64,000 bases of DNA, taken from Halomonadaceae bacterium T82-2 (GTDB taxonomy: Bacteria > Pseudomonadota > Gammaproteobacteria > Pseudomonadales > Halomonadaceae). The position numbers were made by a program, and so were the translations under genes. Below are positions 46,914 through 56,300 of the stretch, one piece after another. The stretch spans positions 1 through 64,000 of the forward strand of contig LSBP01000010.1 in NCBI GenBank assembly GCA_001577635.1, given 5' to 3'. Below the pieces are notes generated by a model, which saw only the letters and a program-made list of their open reading frames with translations, was not told the DNA's origin and searched no databases. The stretch's first letter is position 1. Every line of letters starts with the position of its first letter.

Positions 46914-47847
46914 CGGCGTGCCAGAAGGGAAAGAAGTTGAACCATTGCAGCGGGTGACGCCGGCACTGCTCGGTCAGCCAGGCGACGTAGCGGGGCATGG
47001 CGGCATCGCACCAGGCGTCGCGATCACGGCGCCTCAGGGTGGATGTGTCATCGAACGGCTCGAAGGTGATGCGGTGATGATCGCCGTCGCGCACGCAGCC
47101 CAGCGTGTAGATCGGACAGCGCAGCAGCGCGGCCAGCCGGAACGGGCCTTCGGGAAAGGGCGCGGCGTCGCCGAGGAAGTCCAGGTCCCGGGTGCGCCCG
47201 GACTCGCCCACCGGCACGCGATCGGCGGCGATCACCACGAAGCCGCCGGCATCGATGCGCCGGGCCAGGCGCATCGCGGTGGCGGGCGTGATCTCGCTGA
47301 CCTCGACGATCTCGGGGGGGCGACGGTGGGTCGCCTGGGCCAGCAGGGTGTTGAACTTCTCGGCGTTGCGGGTGTGCATCAGCTGGGTGACGTGGAAGTC
47401 GTCCCGGGTGTGGCTCATGGCGCTGCAGATCTCGAGGTTGCCGTGATGCGAGACCAGCATCAGCCCGCCCCGGCCGCTGCGGATGGCGGCGTCCAGCCGG
47501 GCGCGGTCGGCATCGGGGATGCGTACATCCAGCGCCAGGCCGCTCCAGACGTCGACCTTGTCCATCAGTGAGCGCCCGAAGGCCCAGAAGTGGCGCATCA
47601 CCAGCAACGCCATGCCGCCGGGCGCGCCGCCGGCATGGTACGGCCAGATGCGCTTGAGATAGCGCCGCGAGGCACGCCGGGCCAGCGGGCGGCGCAGATA
47701 GTAGTAGAGAATCACCCATGCCAGCATGAAGCGAAACGGCAGGGGGCCCAGCCGGCGGCGGATCCAGACCATGATCCGCATGCCGGCGACGCTGCCCGAT
47801 TCCTGGATGCGCGCCCAGTGGCGCGGCGCCTTTTCCGTGGCGTTCAC
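46903..47847 (-). CDS. LpxL-like acyltransferase of aryl polyene cluster
   Basis: A 314-residue membrane-associated acyltransferase of the LpxL/HtrB family. The catalytic Hx4E is visible in SHHGNLEI, and one N-terminal hydrophobic stretch (LPFRFMLAWVILYYYL) anchors it. GTG at 47847 is chosen as start because GGGAGG precedes it and the GTGA overlap couples it to the glycosyltransferase gene. It probably attaches the polyene acyl chain to a lipid carrier. Confidence 0.82.
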   Translation of the reverse strand: MNATEKAPRHWARIQESGSVAGMRIMVWIRRRLGPLPFRFMLAWVILYYYLRRPLARRASRRYLKRIWPYHAGGAPGGMALLVMRHFWAFGRSLMDKVDVWSGLALDVRIPDADRARLDAAIRSGRGGLMLVSHHGNLEICSAMSHTRDDFHVTQLMHTRNAEKFNTLLAQATHRRPPEIVEVSEITPATAMRLARRIDAGGFVVIAADRVPVGESGRTRDLDFLGDAAPFPEGPFRLAALLRCPIYTLGCVRDGDHHRITFEPFDDTSTLRRRDRDAWCDAAMPRYVAWLTEQCRRHPLQWFNFFPFWHADDR

Positions 47848-48608
47848 GCGTCGTTCCTCCCGGTGGCTCGTTGGACGAGGCGCCACACCAGGCGCGGCAG
47901 GCGATAGAGCATGCCGGCGAACAGCCGCAGGTGCATCGCCACCAGCAGCGCGTTGTCGCGGCCGAGGGCGAAGTGCGACACCCCGTCGAGCGGATAGTGT
48001 ACCCGAACCGGCAGGTTGAGCACCTCACCGCCCGCCCAGACCCAGCGCACCGGGAGTTCGGTATCGAGCTGCATGCGCTCGCCACAGCCGTGACGGGCGA
48101 GAAGCCGGCGCGTGGCGGCCACGGGAAACAGCTTGACGCCGCACATGGTGTCGCGCAGCGCGAACGACAGGGTATCGAGCCAGACCATGCCATGGGTCAG
48201 GTAGCGGGCGTAGAAACGATGGCGCGGGACGCTGGCATCGAAGCGCGGATAGCCGATGCGCAGTCGCGCGTCGTCGGCGGACAGGTCGGCGACGAAGGCG
48301 GGCAGGTCGGCAGGGTCGTGCTGCCCGTCGGCATCGACCTGCAGGGCGTGGGTATAGCCCAGGCGTGCCGCCTCGGCGAGACCGGCCTTGACCGCCGCGC
48401 CCTTGCCGCGATTGCGCGGCAGGCGAATCAGCTGGATATCTTCGGCCGCCGCCAGGGCATCGAGAGTCGCGGCGCACGCCGGGTCGCTGCCGTCATCGAC
48501 CAGCAGCAGTGGCAAGCCGAGACGCTCCCGGATCGCCGCGTAGGTGCGGCCGATGGCGTGTTCGTGGTTGTAGACCGGGATCAGTACGCAGGGGCGAGCC
48601 GTTGTCAT
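47844..48608 (-). CDS. Family 2 glycosyltransferase of aryl polyene cluster
   Basis: A 254-residue GT2 enzyme. The N-terminal VLIPVYNHEHAIG and LLVDDGSDP bind the nucleotide sugar, and QVDADGQHDPADLP holds the metal-binding DxD-type motif. It likely glycosylates the lipid anchor of the pigment. It overlaps neighbours on both sides by four bases. Confidence 0.83.
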   Translation of the reverse strand: MTTARPCVLIPVYNHEHAIGRTYAAIRERLGLPLLLVDDGSDPACAATLDALAAAEDIQLIRLPRNRGKGAAVKAGLAEAARLGYTHALQVDADGQHDPADLPAFVADLSADDARLRIGYPRFDASVPRHRFYARYLTHGMVWLDTLSFALRDTMCGVKLFPVAATRRLLARHGCGERMQLDTELPVRWVWAGGEVLNLPVRVHYPLDGVSHFALGRDNALLVAMHLRLFAGMLYRLPRLVWRLVQRATGRNDA

Positions 48609-50317
48609 GGCGGGTCTCCTGCACGGAAGTACATCCGGCCGCTGGCATGGCAGCCGTGACGGCCGGTGAGGCGGAAGTCCAGTCGCTGCGTGTCGCCGTG
48701 CCACTCTAGGGCCAGGGTGACGCGCTCGCCGGGGAGCAGCAGCTGGGGGAACTTGACCCGTTCCAGGTGCGAAAAGGCCCCCGTCACGCCGAGGTGCTCG
48801 CGGGCCAGATCGGACGCCCATTGGACCATCACCACACCCGGCACCACCGGCCGGCCGGGGAAATGCCCGGCTAGGTGAGCCAGGCGTTCCGGCACCTCGA
48901 GGGTAACGCGGCAGTGGGCGTCGCCGGGCGTGTCGACGCCCAGCCAGCGCGGCTGCGTGGGGTCCCGGCGGTCGCGGAACAATCGTTCGACGCGCTCAGC
49001 GGTGAGCTTGCCCTGGGCATTGACCGGCCAGGTCTCGACGAAGCGCCAGGCGCGGGGGATCACCGTGGGCTCGAAGGCGCGTATCAGTGGCTCGCGCAAG
49101 GCCGCGATGCGGCGCCGACGGGCGCCGTGCTCGACAGGGATGTCGGCCGGGTCGAGCTGAACGATCGCGCCGAGCCGGCCGCTGTGGTCGGGCAGTACCA
49201 CGGTACGGGCCCGGTGCACGCCGGGGGCGGCCTCCAGGGCGCAGTCCATGGCGGTCAACGACAACCGCTTGCCACCGACCTTGGCGATACGGTCGGCACG
49301 GCCGAGCAAGTGAAAGCGGCCGTCGGCGGCTTCCCGGATGCGATCGGCCTGGCGTTGCCAGTCGCGGGTGTCGAGATAGGGCGAATGCAGCCACAGGTGG
49401 TCATCGTCGCGGTCGGCGCGCACTGCGACGCCGGGCAGCGGCGTCCAGGCGTCGTCCTGCCGATGGGTGTCGCGCCAGGCGATGCCGCCGGTCTCCGAAC
49501 TGCCGTAGAGCTCGCGAACCGGGGCATCCAGCAGCCGGTGGGCGCGCTGCCCGTCCGCGGCCGGCAGCGGGGCGCCGGAGCTGTAGACGGCGGCCAGGCG
49601 CTGTCGCACCCGGGGCCAGTCGAGCGTATCGGGCAGCCGCTCCAGCGGCGGCGGGGCGCTGATCAGTTCGGCCTGACCGGTATCGTCCAGCGCGGCGAGC
49701 CAGGCGTGCAGGGTTTCCGGGTAGCGGCACAGGACGCCGGCCATCGGCGCCGCCTCGCCCAGCGGGCGCAGGATGGCGAACAGCAGGCCGTAGATGTGCT
49801 GGTGGCTGACCTGGCTGATCGTCAGCCGCCCTTCGAGCGGCCAGAGGTCGCGGTGCGTGGCCAGTTCGGCATCGAGCTGGGCGAAGGACTTGGGGATGCG
49901 CTTCGCCGCGCCGGTGGAGCCGGAGGTGTACAGCCAGAGCGCCGTGCGCCCGGCATTCAGTGTTCCCCAGCGCGGGGCGGCGCCGGTGCCCGGGCGATGG
50001 CCGCCGGGCACATCGCCCAGTCGGGCCTGGGTCAGGGCATCCACGCCGGCCAGGGTCTCGGGGCGGTCGTCGGCGGGCAGCAGGACACTGTCGCCGCGCT
50101 CCCACAGGGCCAGCAGGGCGCTGGCGAAGGCCAGCGGGTCGCGGTCATGCAGGGCATAGCAGCGGCCGGGGGCGGCGAGCGTGTCGAGGCAGGCCTGCCA
50201 GGCACCGATGCGCCGCTGGAAGTCGGCCAGCGTGACGCGGCCGGCGGGCAGCCAGCCGACGCACCGCGACGGGTCCGGGTCGCGCCAGCGAGCCTGGCGC
50301 AGGGGGGAGTCGTTCAT
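48605..50317 (-). CDS. apeH: AMP-dependent acyl ligase fused to a hotdog dehydratase
   Basis: A 570-residue two-domain protein. Residues 1 to about 450 are an adenylate-forming ligase with TSGSTGAAKRIPKSF and GRADRIAKVGGKRLS. Residues about 455-570 are a FabA/FabZ-like hotdog domain with AHLAGHFPGRPVVPGVVMVQW. The ligase half would load the aromatic starter onto the ACP; the hotdog half would dehydrate, so one chain covers the roles of E. coli ApeH and ApeI. No in-frame stop or frameshift separates the halves. Confidence 0.83.
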   Translation of the reverse strand: MNDSPLRQARWRDPDPSRCVGWLPAGRVTLADFQRRIGAWQACLDTLAAPGRCYALHDRDPLAFASALLALWERGDSVLLPADDRPETLAGVDALTQARLGDVPGGHRPGTGAAPRWGTLNAGRTALWLYTSGSTGAAKRIPKSFAQLDAELATHRDLWPLEGRLTISQVSHQHIYGLLFAILRPLGEAAPMAGVLCRYPETLHAWLAALDDTGQAELISAPPPLERLPDTLDWPRVRQRLAAVYSSGAPLPAADGQRAHRLLDAPVRELYGSSETGGIAWRDTHRQDDAWTPLPGVAVRADRDDDHLWLHSPYLDTRDWQRQADRIREAADGRFHLLGRADRIAKVGGKRLSLTAMDCALEAAPGVHRARTVVLPDHSGRLGAIVQLDPADIPVEHGARRRRIAALREPLIRAFEPTVIPRAWRFVETWPVNAQGKLTAERVERLFRDRRDPTQPRWLGVDTPGDAHCRVTLEVPERLAHLAGHFPGRPVVPGVVMVQWASDLAREHLGVTGAFSHLERVKFPQLLLPGERVTLALEWHGDTQRLDFRLTGRHGCHASGRMYFRAGDPP

Positions 50318-50868
50318 CACGAAGCCCTCTTCTTGACGCGCTGGCGCACGAGCCATTCACCGGCGAACAACAGGGCCATCGCCAGATAGGCCAGCCCGCC
50401 GTTGTACAGCGACCATAACGCGGGGTCGCCATGGATCACCGTGGCCAGCGCCAGCGTGCCATTGACGGCGAAGAAACCGCACCACAGTTGGGTGACCCGG
50501 TAGGTATAGCGCACGCCGCTGGGCGGCAGGTCCGGCGTCTGACGCCGCGCGAGCCGTTCGATGACACTCGGCGGGTGACGCAGCGAGCGGGCGAACAGGC
50601 CCAGCAGGGCGGCGTTGGCCAGCACCGGCCAGAGCCGCATGACCAGAGTCGCCTGTCCGCCGGCCGCCAGCAGCACGGCGGGGATGCCCAGCCCGAGGGC
50701 CCAGCGCTTGTGTCCGACCGGCAGGCGCCAGGCGACGAGTGCGGTCAGCAGCACCAGCCAGGGCCAACCGCCGGCCGGTTGCCAGCGGGTGACGAGCCAC
50801 GGCCAGGCCAGGGTCGCGGCGCCGATCAGCAGGCCGGCGGGCGAGCGTGAGACGGAGGGCCGGTCCAT
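50317..50868 (-). CDS. COG4648-type membrane protein of aryl polyene cluster
   Basis: A 183-residue inner membrane protein with four to five helices, corresponding by position and size to the COG4648 protein of aryl polyene clusters. Its stop overlaps the ligase ATG by one base (TGATG). Function is unknown; an accessory role at the membrane is presumed. Confidence 0.75.
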   Translation of the reverse strand: MDRPSVSRSPAGLLIGAATLAWPWLVTRWQPAGGWPWLVLLTALVAWRLPVGHKRWALGLGIPAVLLAAGGQATLVMRLWPVLANAALLGLFARSLRHPPSVIERLARRQTPDLPPSGVRYTYRVTQLWCGFFAVNGTLALATVIHGDPALWSLYNGGLAYLAMALLFAGEWLVRQRVKKRAS

Positions 50869-50892
50869 GAGGGGCGTGCGTCAGTGGCCGGG

Positions 50893-51156
50893 TTACTGGG
50901 TACGGCGCGCCTCGACCAGCGCCGCCAGGGTGCGCAGGTTGGCGAAATGGCGCCGGGTTTCCTCGCTGTCGGCCTCCAGCTGGATGCCGTAGCGTTTCTG
51001 CAGGGCCAGGCCCAGTTCGAGCGCGTCGATGGAATCGAGTCCCAGGCCTTCGACGAACAGCGGTTCGTCGGGGTCGATATCCTCGGGGGTGACGTCCTCG
51101 AGTTCCAGGGTGTCGATGATCAGCTGCTTGAGCTCGAGTTCCAGTTCTGTCGTCAT
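50893..51156 (-). CDS. Acyl carrier protein of aryl polyene pathway
   Basis: An 87-residue acyl carrier protein. The phosphopantetheine Ser42 lies in GLGLDSIDALEL. GAGGGAG directly precedes the ATG at 51156; an alternative ATG at 51168 overlaps the acyltransferase stop. It carries the growing aryl polyene. The E. coli cluster has two ACP genes (apeE and apeF), and only this one is seen here. Confidence 0.87.
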   Translation of the reverse strand: MTTELELELKQLIIDTLELEDVTPEDIDPDEPLFVEGLGLDSIDALELGLALQKRYGIQLEADSEETRRHFANLRTLAALVEARRTQ

Positions 51157-51164
51157 GGGCTCCC

Positions 51165-51953
51165 TCATCCCTTGTGGGGGCGGTTGAAATAGGTTTCCAG
51201 GCGCTGCGTCAGGTCGCCGACCGCCTCTTGTGTCGTCGGCGACGGCACGGTGGACGGGAGCGGTCGGCCGACCTCGATACGGAAGTCGGGGCGGCGCGGC
51301 GGCACACGATACCACGGCTCGCCCTTGGTCAGGGTACTGGGACGGCAGCGAATGCGGACCGGCGTGACGGCGGTGCGACTGGTCACGGCGATGGCGGCGC
51401 CGCCGCGGCGCAGGCGTACCGGCTGGCCGGGCGTCGAACGCGTGCCTTCGGGAAACACGATCAGCGACTGGCCGCCGCGCAGTGCCCGGCAGGCGGCCTT
51501 GAACGTGGCGCATGGCCGGCGGTTGGTGATGAAGCCGGCGGCGCGAATCACGCCACTCGTCACCGGGTGACGGGCGAGCGGGCCCTTGACGATGCAGTTG
51601 GCATTCGGCGTGTAGGCGAGCAGGAACAGGGCGTCGAGCAGGGTGGGGTGGTTGGCCAGCAGCAGGCGGCCACCGCCGGCCAGCCGATCGATGCCGGACA
51701 CCCGGTAGTCGATCAGCCGGGCATGACGCAGCGAGGCCAGGTAGGCGCGACAGGTCAGGCGCACCAGATGTCGGGTGCGACGCTGGGCGGTAGCCCGGTC
51801 GGGGCTGATCAGCCGCGTCATCGGTGCGAACAGGGCACCGATCGTGAGGGCGGCGACGGCGAAGCCGACGAAGGCCAGCGGGGTGATCAGCCGGCGCCAT
51901 AGCGGGTCGAGGTGACGAATCATGCGAGGCGCCGGATTCGAGGCAAGCGCCAT
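51165..51953 (-). CDS. PlsC-type lysophospholipid acyltransferase
   Basis: A 262-residue 1-acylglycerol-3-phosphate acyltransferase family protein. Hx4D is in ANHPTLLDALF, and IVFPEGTRSTPG is the second signature. One N-terminal membrane segment (residues about 20-45). It would acylate the pigment's lipid anchor. Its start overlaps the chain-length factor stop by one base. Confidence 0.83.
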   Translation of the reverse strand: MALASNPAPRMIRHLDPLWRRLITPLAFVGFAVAALTIGALFAPMTRLISPDRATAQRRTRHLVRLTCRAYLASLRHARLIDYRVSGIDRLAGGGRLLLANHPTLLDALFLLAYTPNANCIVKGPLARHPVTSGVIRAAGFITNRRPCATFKAACRALRGGQSLIVFPEGTRSTPGQPVRLRRGGAAIAVTSRTAVTPVRIRCRPSTLTKGEPWYRVPPRRPDFRIEVGRPLPSTVPSPTTQEAVGDLTQRLETYFNRPHKG

Positions 51954-52630
51954 CAGGGGGCCAGCGTCCAGGCGCGGCCTCGCAGGGGGCTGCCCAGCTC
52001 GCCGCCGTCCCGCAGCCAGGCGATGACGTCGACGGGCTGCGGCGGGTCGCCGCCGCCCTGCCAGGGGGATTCGTGGATCGCCCGGCCGTTGTCGAGCGAC
52101 AGACGCATGGCGAGTGCCGCCGCCCCGCGGGAGGCGGGAGCATGATCGGCAAAGCGCGGCGGTACCGGTACATCGCTGAACACGGCGATGACCTGCGGTG
52201 CGCCCTCGGCCAGGTAGCCGCGGGCCTCGCTGAACAGGGCGGCCAGCTCGTCGCCGCCGGCGGCGATCGCCTGCAGCGAGCGGCGGTTGCCGCTGGCGAT
52301 GGAGTAGACACCCAGCACGGCGTTGTGCACGGATAGGCCGAAGCGGGCCGGTGACAGGGGAGCATCCTCGGCCAGCGCGTAGAGCAGTTCGAGTGTGCGC
52401 TCGCCATCCCCATGACGCGACGCGTGCAGCAGGATGCTGTCCGCGTCGGGGTCGAGCTCGGCGAGCAGGTCGGCGACCGCCCGCCCGGCGAGGTTGACGC
52501 GGCGGCGCAGCATCGCCGGCAGCGAGCGGCCGCCGGGTCGGGTGTCGGTGGCGATGCGGGTGTCGCCTCCGGCATCGCCGTCGGGGAGCCAGGCGCGCCA
52601 GTCCTGGAGATGGAGAGAAGGAGAGTTCAT
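51953..52630 (-). CDS. apeC: Chain-length factor (short ketosynthase-like protein)
   Basis: A 225-residue ketosynthase-like protein without the catalytic Cys-His-His set, matching the short beta-ketoacyl synthase chain-length factors of aryl polyene clusters (ApeC type), which dimerise with the full ketosynthase and set product length. LSVHNAVLGVYSIASGN corresponds to the thiolase-fold core. ATG at 52630 is used; a GTG at 52648 would add six residues, and neither has a clear ribosome site. First gene of the operon. The 116-bp gap to mntP must hold its promoter, which I could not pin down. Confidence 0.78.
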   Translation of the reverse strand: MNSPSLHLQDWRAWLPDGDAGGDTRIATDTRPGGRSLPAMLRRRVNLAGRAVADLLAELDPDADSILLHASRHGDGERTLELLYALAEDAPLSPARFGLSVHNAVLGVYSIASGNRRSLQAIAAGGDELAALFSEARGYLAEGAPQVIAVFSDVPVPPRFADHAPASRGAAALAMRLSLDNGRAIHESPWQGGGDPPQPVDVIAWLRDGGELGSPLRGRAWTLAP

Positions 52631-52746
52631 GGTGCCGGGTCCTGTCACTGCCGAGGGCCTGCGCGTCCTGCCGGGATGGCCGTCGACGCAGGCTATACCC
52701 TACGCGAGTCGCCGCCTGCGGGCCACTGTGGCGCCCATGGCCCGGC

Positions 52747-53319
52747 TCAGGCCAGCATGCCGAGGTGCTCCATCAGTAGCAGCGTGCCGATGCCGATCAG
52801 GATCACGCCGCCGACGATCTCGGCACGCTGACCGACCACATGGCCGAGCACGCGGCCGAGCATGACGCCCAGCGTCACCATGGTCAGGGTCGCCAGACCG
52901 ATGAACGCGGCGGTGGAGACGATATTGACGTCGACGAAGGCGAGCCCGACGCCCACCGCCATCGCGTCGATGCTGGTGGCGAAGCCGGTCAGCGCCAGGC
53001 GCAAAAAGGAGTGCTGCGTGGGGCGCTCATCGGCCTCGTCGTCGTTCTGGGAGAAGCCTTCCTTGATCATGTGGCCACCGAGCAGCAGCAGCAGGGTGAA
53101 GGCGATCCAGTGGTCCCACTCGGCGACGTAGCGCGAGGCGGCCATGCCCATGGCCCAGCCGATGACGGGGGTAGTGGCTTCGATGGTGCCGAATATGAGG
53201 CCGGTACGCAGGGCTTCACGGAAGTGGGGGCGCTGGAGGGCCGCTCCCTTGCCGATGGCGGCGGCGAAGGCGTCCGTGGACATGGCAAAGGCCAGCAGGA
53301 GGGTGGAAGCCAGGGTCAT
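52747..53319 (-). CDS. mntP: Manganese efflux pump MntP
   Basis: A 190-residue inner membrane Mn2+ exporter with six helices in two repeats. The conserved Asp residues sit in [14 protein letters not shown] and [19 protein letters not shown] lies just before the ATG at 53319. A yybP-ykoY riboswitch in the leader indicates control by manganese. The reading frame is open upstream through the riboswitch into the GGDEF-EAL gene, but MntP homology starts exactly at this ATG. Confidence 0.9.
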   Translation of the reverse strand: MTLASTLLLAFAMSTDAFAAAIGKGAALQRPHFREALRTGLIFGTIEATTPVIGWAMGMAASRYVAEWDHWIAFTLLLLLGGHMIKEGFSQNDDEADERPTQHSFLRLALTGFATSIDAMAVGVGLAFVDVNIVSTAAFIGLATLTMVTLGVMLGRVLGHVVGQRAEIVGGVILIGIGTLLLMEHLGMLA

Positions 53320-56300
53320 GGTTATCTCCGGGTCGGGCGATTGGCCAGGGGCATGCCGCGCGCGCCCGACCTCGAGCACACGGCATACCCTTGGTCTCGC
53401 CAACCGGAGTCGGTCGCCTGCACCACGACACGGTGGTGTCGAGTTTGTTGATGCAGGCCTCCTCGATGTCAGGGTCGAGGATCGGCTACTCCCCAAAGGA
53501 GCGCTGATCCTAAAACATCGTTTGGCAAAATGATAGGCGGGGTGTCGCCGGGAGCGTGCCGGGTGTCGGTGCCGCGCTCCCGGGCCGAGATGCCCGGGAG
53601 AAGCCGGAGATGGCTCAGGTGAGGCCGGTCGCGATACCGATGGGCTCGTACCGACGGACTCGGCCCGTTGTGCCAGCCAGGGCATCAGCATTTCCAGCGG
53701 CATGGGCTTGGCGAACAGATAGCCCTGGAAGGTATGGCAGCCGAGCGACAGCAGGTAGCCATGCTGCTCCTCGGTTTCGACCCCTTCCGCCACGATCTTC
53801 AGGTTCAGATCCCGAGCCAGGGTGATGACGCTGCGGCAGATGGCGGCATCCTTGTCGCTGGTCGCCACGTCGGTGACGAAGCTGCGATCGATCTTGATCT
53901 TGTCGATGGGCAGGTCGCGCAGATAGCTGAGGCTGGAGAAGCCGGTGCCGAAGTCGTCGATGGCGGTGCTGACGCCCATGCCGCGCAGCGCGTTGAGGGT
54001 GTCGATGGCGCCGCCGGTATCGTGCATCAGGATGCCTTCGGTCAACTCCAGCTCCAGGTGGCGAGCGCTCAATCCCGTAGCGGCCAGGGTGTCGCGAAGG
54101 GCGGTGAGGAAGTTGGCGCGGTGGAACTGCAGCGGAGAAAGGTTGACGGCCATCCGGCCGTGGAGAAGCCCCTCGTCGACCAGCCGACAGGCGTCTTGAC
54201 AGGCCTGGCGCATCACCCAGCGGCTCAGGGCGATGATTTGCCCGGTTTCCTCGGCCAAGGGGATGAAGACACCCGGCGAGATCACCCCCTCGGTGGGGTG
54301 GTGCCAGCGAACCAGGGCCTCCAGGCTTTCGACGCGGCCATGGCGGTCGAGAAGCGGCTGGTAGTGCAGGCTGAGTTGGTGTTGCTCGATGGCCTCCTGG
54401 AGCTGGGTGCGCAGGGTGACGCGCCCGCTCTGCCGGCTGTCGAGGTCCACGGTATAGCGCTCCCAGGCGTTGCGTCCCTGCTGCTTGGCCTTGTACATGG
54501 CCATGTCGGCATGTTGCAGCAGTTCTTCCGGTTCATGCAGCGGCCCGGTGTGGGTCGCGATGCCGATGCTCGCCGAGATGTGCAGTTCGTGCGGGCCGAC
54601 TCGATGCGGCTTGTTGAGTTCGTCGAGCAGGCGCCCTGCAACATCCTCGGCTTCCTCGGGCGTGTTGAGGTCGGGCAGCAGCAGCACGAACTCATCGCCG
54701 CCCAGGCGGGCGAGGGTGTCGCTGGTGCGCAGGCTATGCGTCAGGATACGAGCCACGCTGACCAGCAGCTCGTCGCCCACCTTGTGGCCGAGGGTGTCGT
54801 TGATCGGCTTGAAGCCGTCGAGGTCGATGAACAGCACGGCGACGGTGCGCCCCTTGCGCGCGGCGAAGTCCACGTCCTGGCTCAGCCGTTCGCTGAACAG
54901 GGCGCGATTGGCGAGCCCGGTGAGCGCGTCGTGGGTGGCCTGGTAGGCCAGCTTGCGTTCCTGTTCACGATGTTCGGTGACGTCGGTCATGATACCGACG
55001 AAATGGGTGATCCCCTGGTCGGCATCGCGTACCGGCGACATGAGCAGTTGGTTCCAGTAGGGGCTGCCATCGGCCTTGTGGGCACGGAAGGTTGTGGTCA
55101 GCGTCTCGCCTTGCTCGATGGTCTGGCGAATCGCGGTGGCGATGTCGCTGGTTGCCGCGTGGCCGGTCAGGGCATGGGGTGGGCGGCCGAGAACATCCTG
55201 TTTCTGGTGGCCGGTGATGGCGGTGAAGGCCGGGTTGATATAGGCCACGGGATACCCGGCGGTCCGGGCGTCGAGGATGACGATCGCGTTGCTGCTGGCT
55301 TCCACGCTGCGCTCCAGCACCCGCATGCGTTCTTCCGAGCTGACGCGCGCGCTGATGTCCTTGGCGATGCCGAAGACGCCGTCCACCGTGCCGTTGACGA
55401 TAATGGGCACCATGACGACTTCGAGATCCTGCACCGTCCTGGCATCACGCCAGAAACGCAGGGTGTAGGTGTCGGTACGGCCGCTGGCGGCGTGTCGGAA
55501 GGCGGCTTCGGTACGCCGGATATCCGCCTTCGAGCAGGCCGGCTCGCAAATCAGGGTGCGGAAGTGGCGCCCCAGCAGCTTGTGTTCCGGCACGCCCACG
55601 ATCGCCTCGGTGATGGGGTTGATGGCGGTGTAGGCGCCGTCGAGATTGTAGGCGAAGGCGGCATCGGGGTGGCGGGTGAACAGGGAGCGAAACCGCTGCT
55701 CGCTGTAGTCGAGCGCCTGGGCCTGCGCCGCACGCACGGCGAGCAGGGCGCGGCTCAGGATCAACTGATGACTGAACAGCAGCCCCAGCAGACCGAAGAT
55801 GAACGGCAGGGTGCCCTCCAGGCTGCTCAGGGGCATCGGCCCATCGAGCACCGTGAGCGTGAAGACCGGGCCGCCGGGGAGCGGGATTTGCCGGGCGGCG
55901 AACGTCTGGGGAGTGATGCTGTTGCTCCAGTCCCGGTCGGAAAGAGTGGCCCACGGCTGGCTGTCGAGCATGAAATGGAGGGTAAAGCCGCCGGTATCGA
56001 CATGGGCCTGCAGTTGCACGATATCGCGCATGTCCAGGGTGGCCAGCATGGTGCCGACCCCACCGTTCAGGGTGATGGCGAGCAGGCCCAGATACGGTCG
56101 CTCCGGGTCCGGAAAACGCCAGAAGGTCGTGCTGCTGAGTTCGTTCTGTCGATGTAACCAGCTTTGTGTGGCCGGTTGCGCCAGCTGCGCCATCAGCCAC
56201 TGCAGGTCCTCGGTAGAACGGCCGATGCGCCAGTTCTGGGCGCCGTTGGCGGCCAGATAGGCCATGGCCTTCAGGCTGGGTTCATCGCTCAGGTAGGTGC

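Noticed and set aside
53668-56157. 829-codon ORF antisense to the GGDEF-EAL gene
   Set aside because: No recognisable domain, and the opposite strand encodes intact PAS, GGDEF and EAL motifs.
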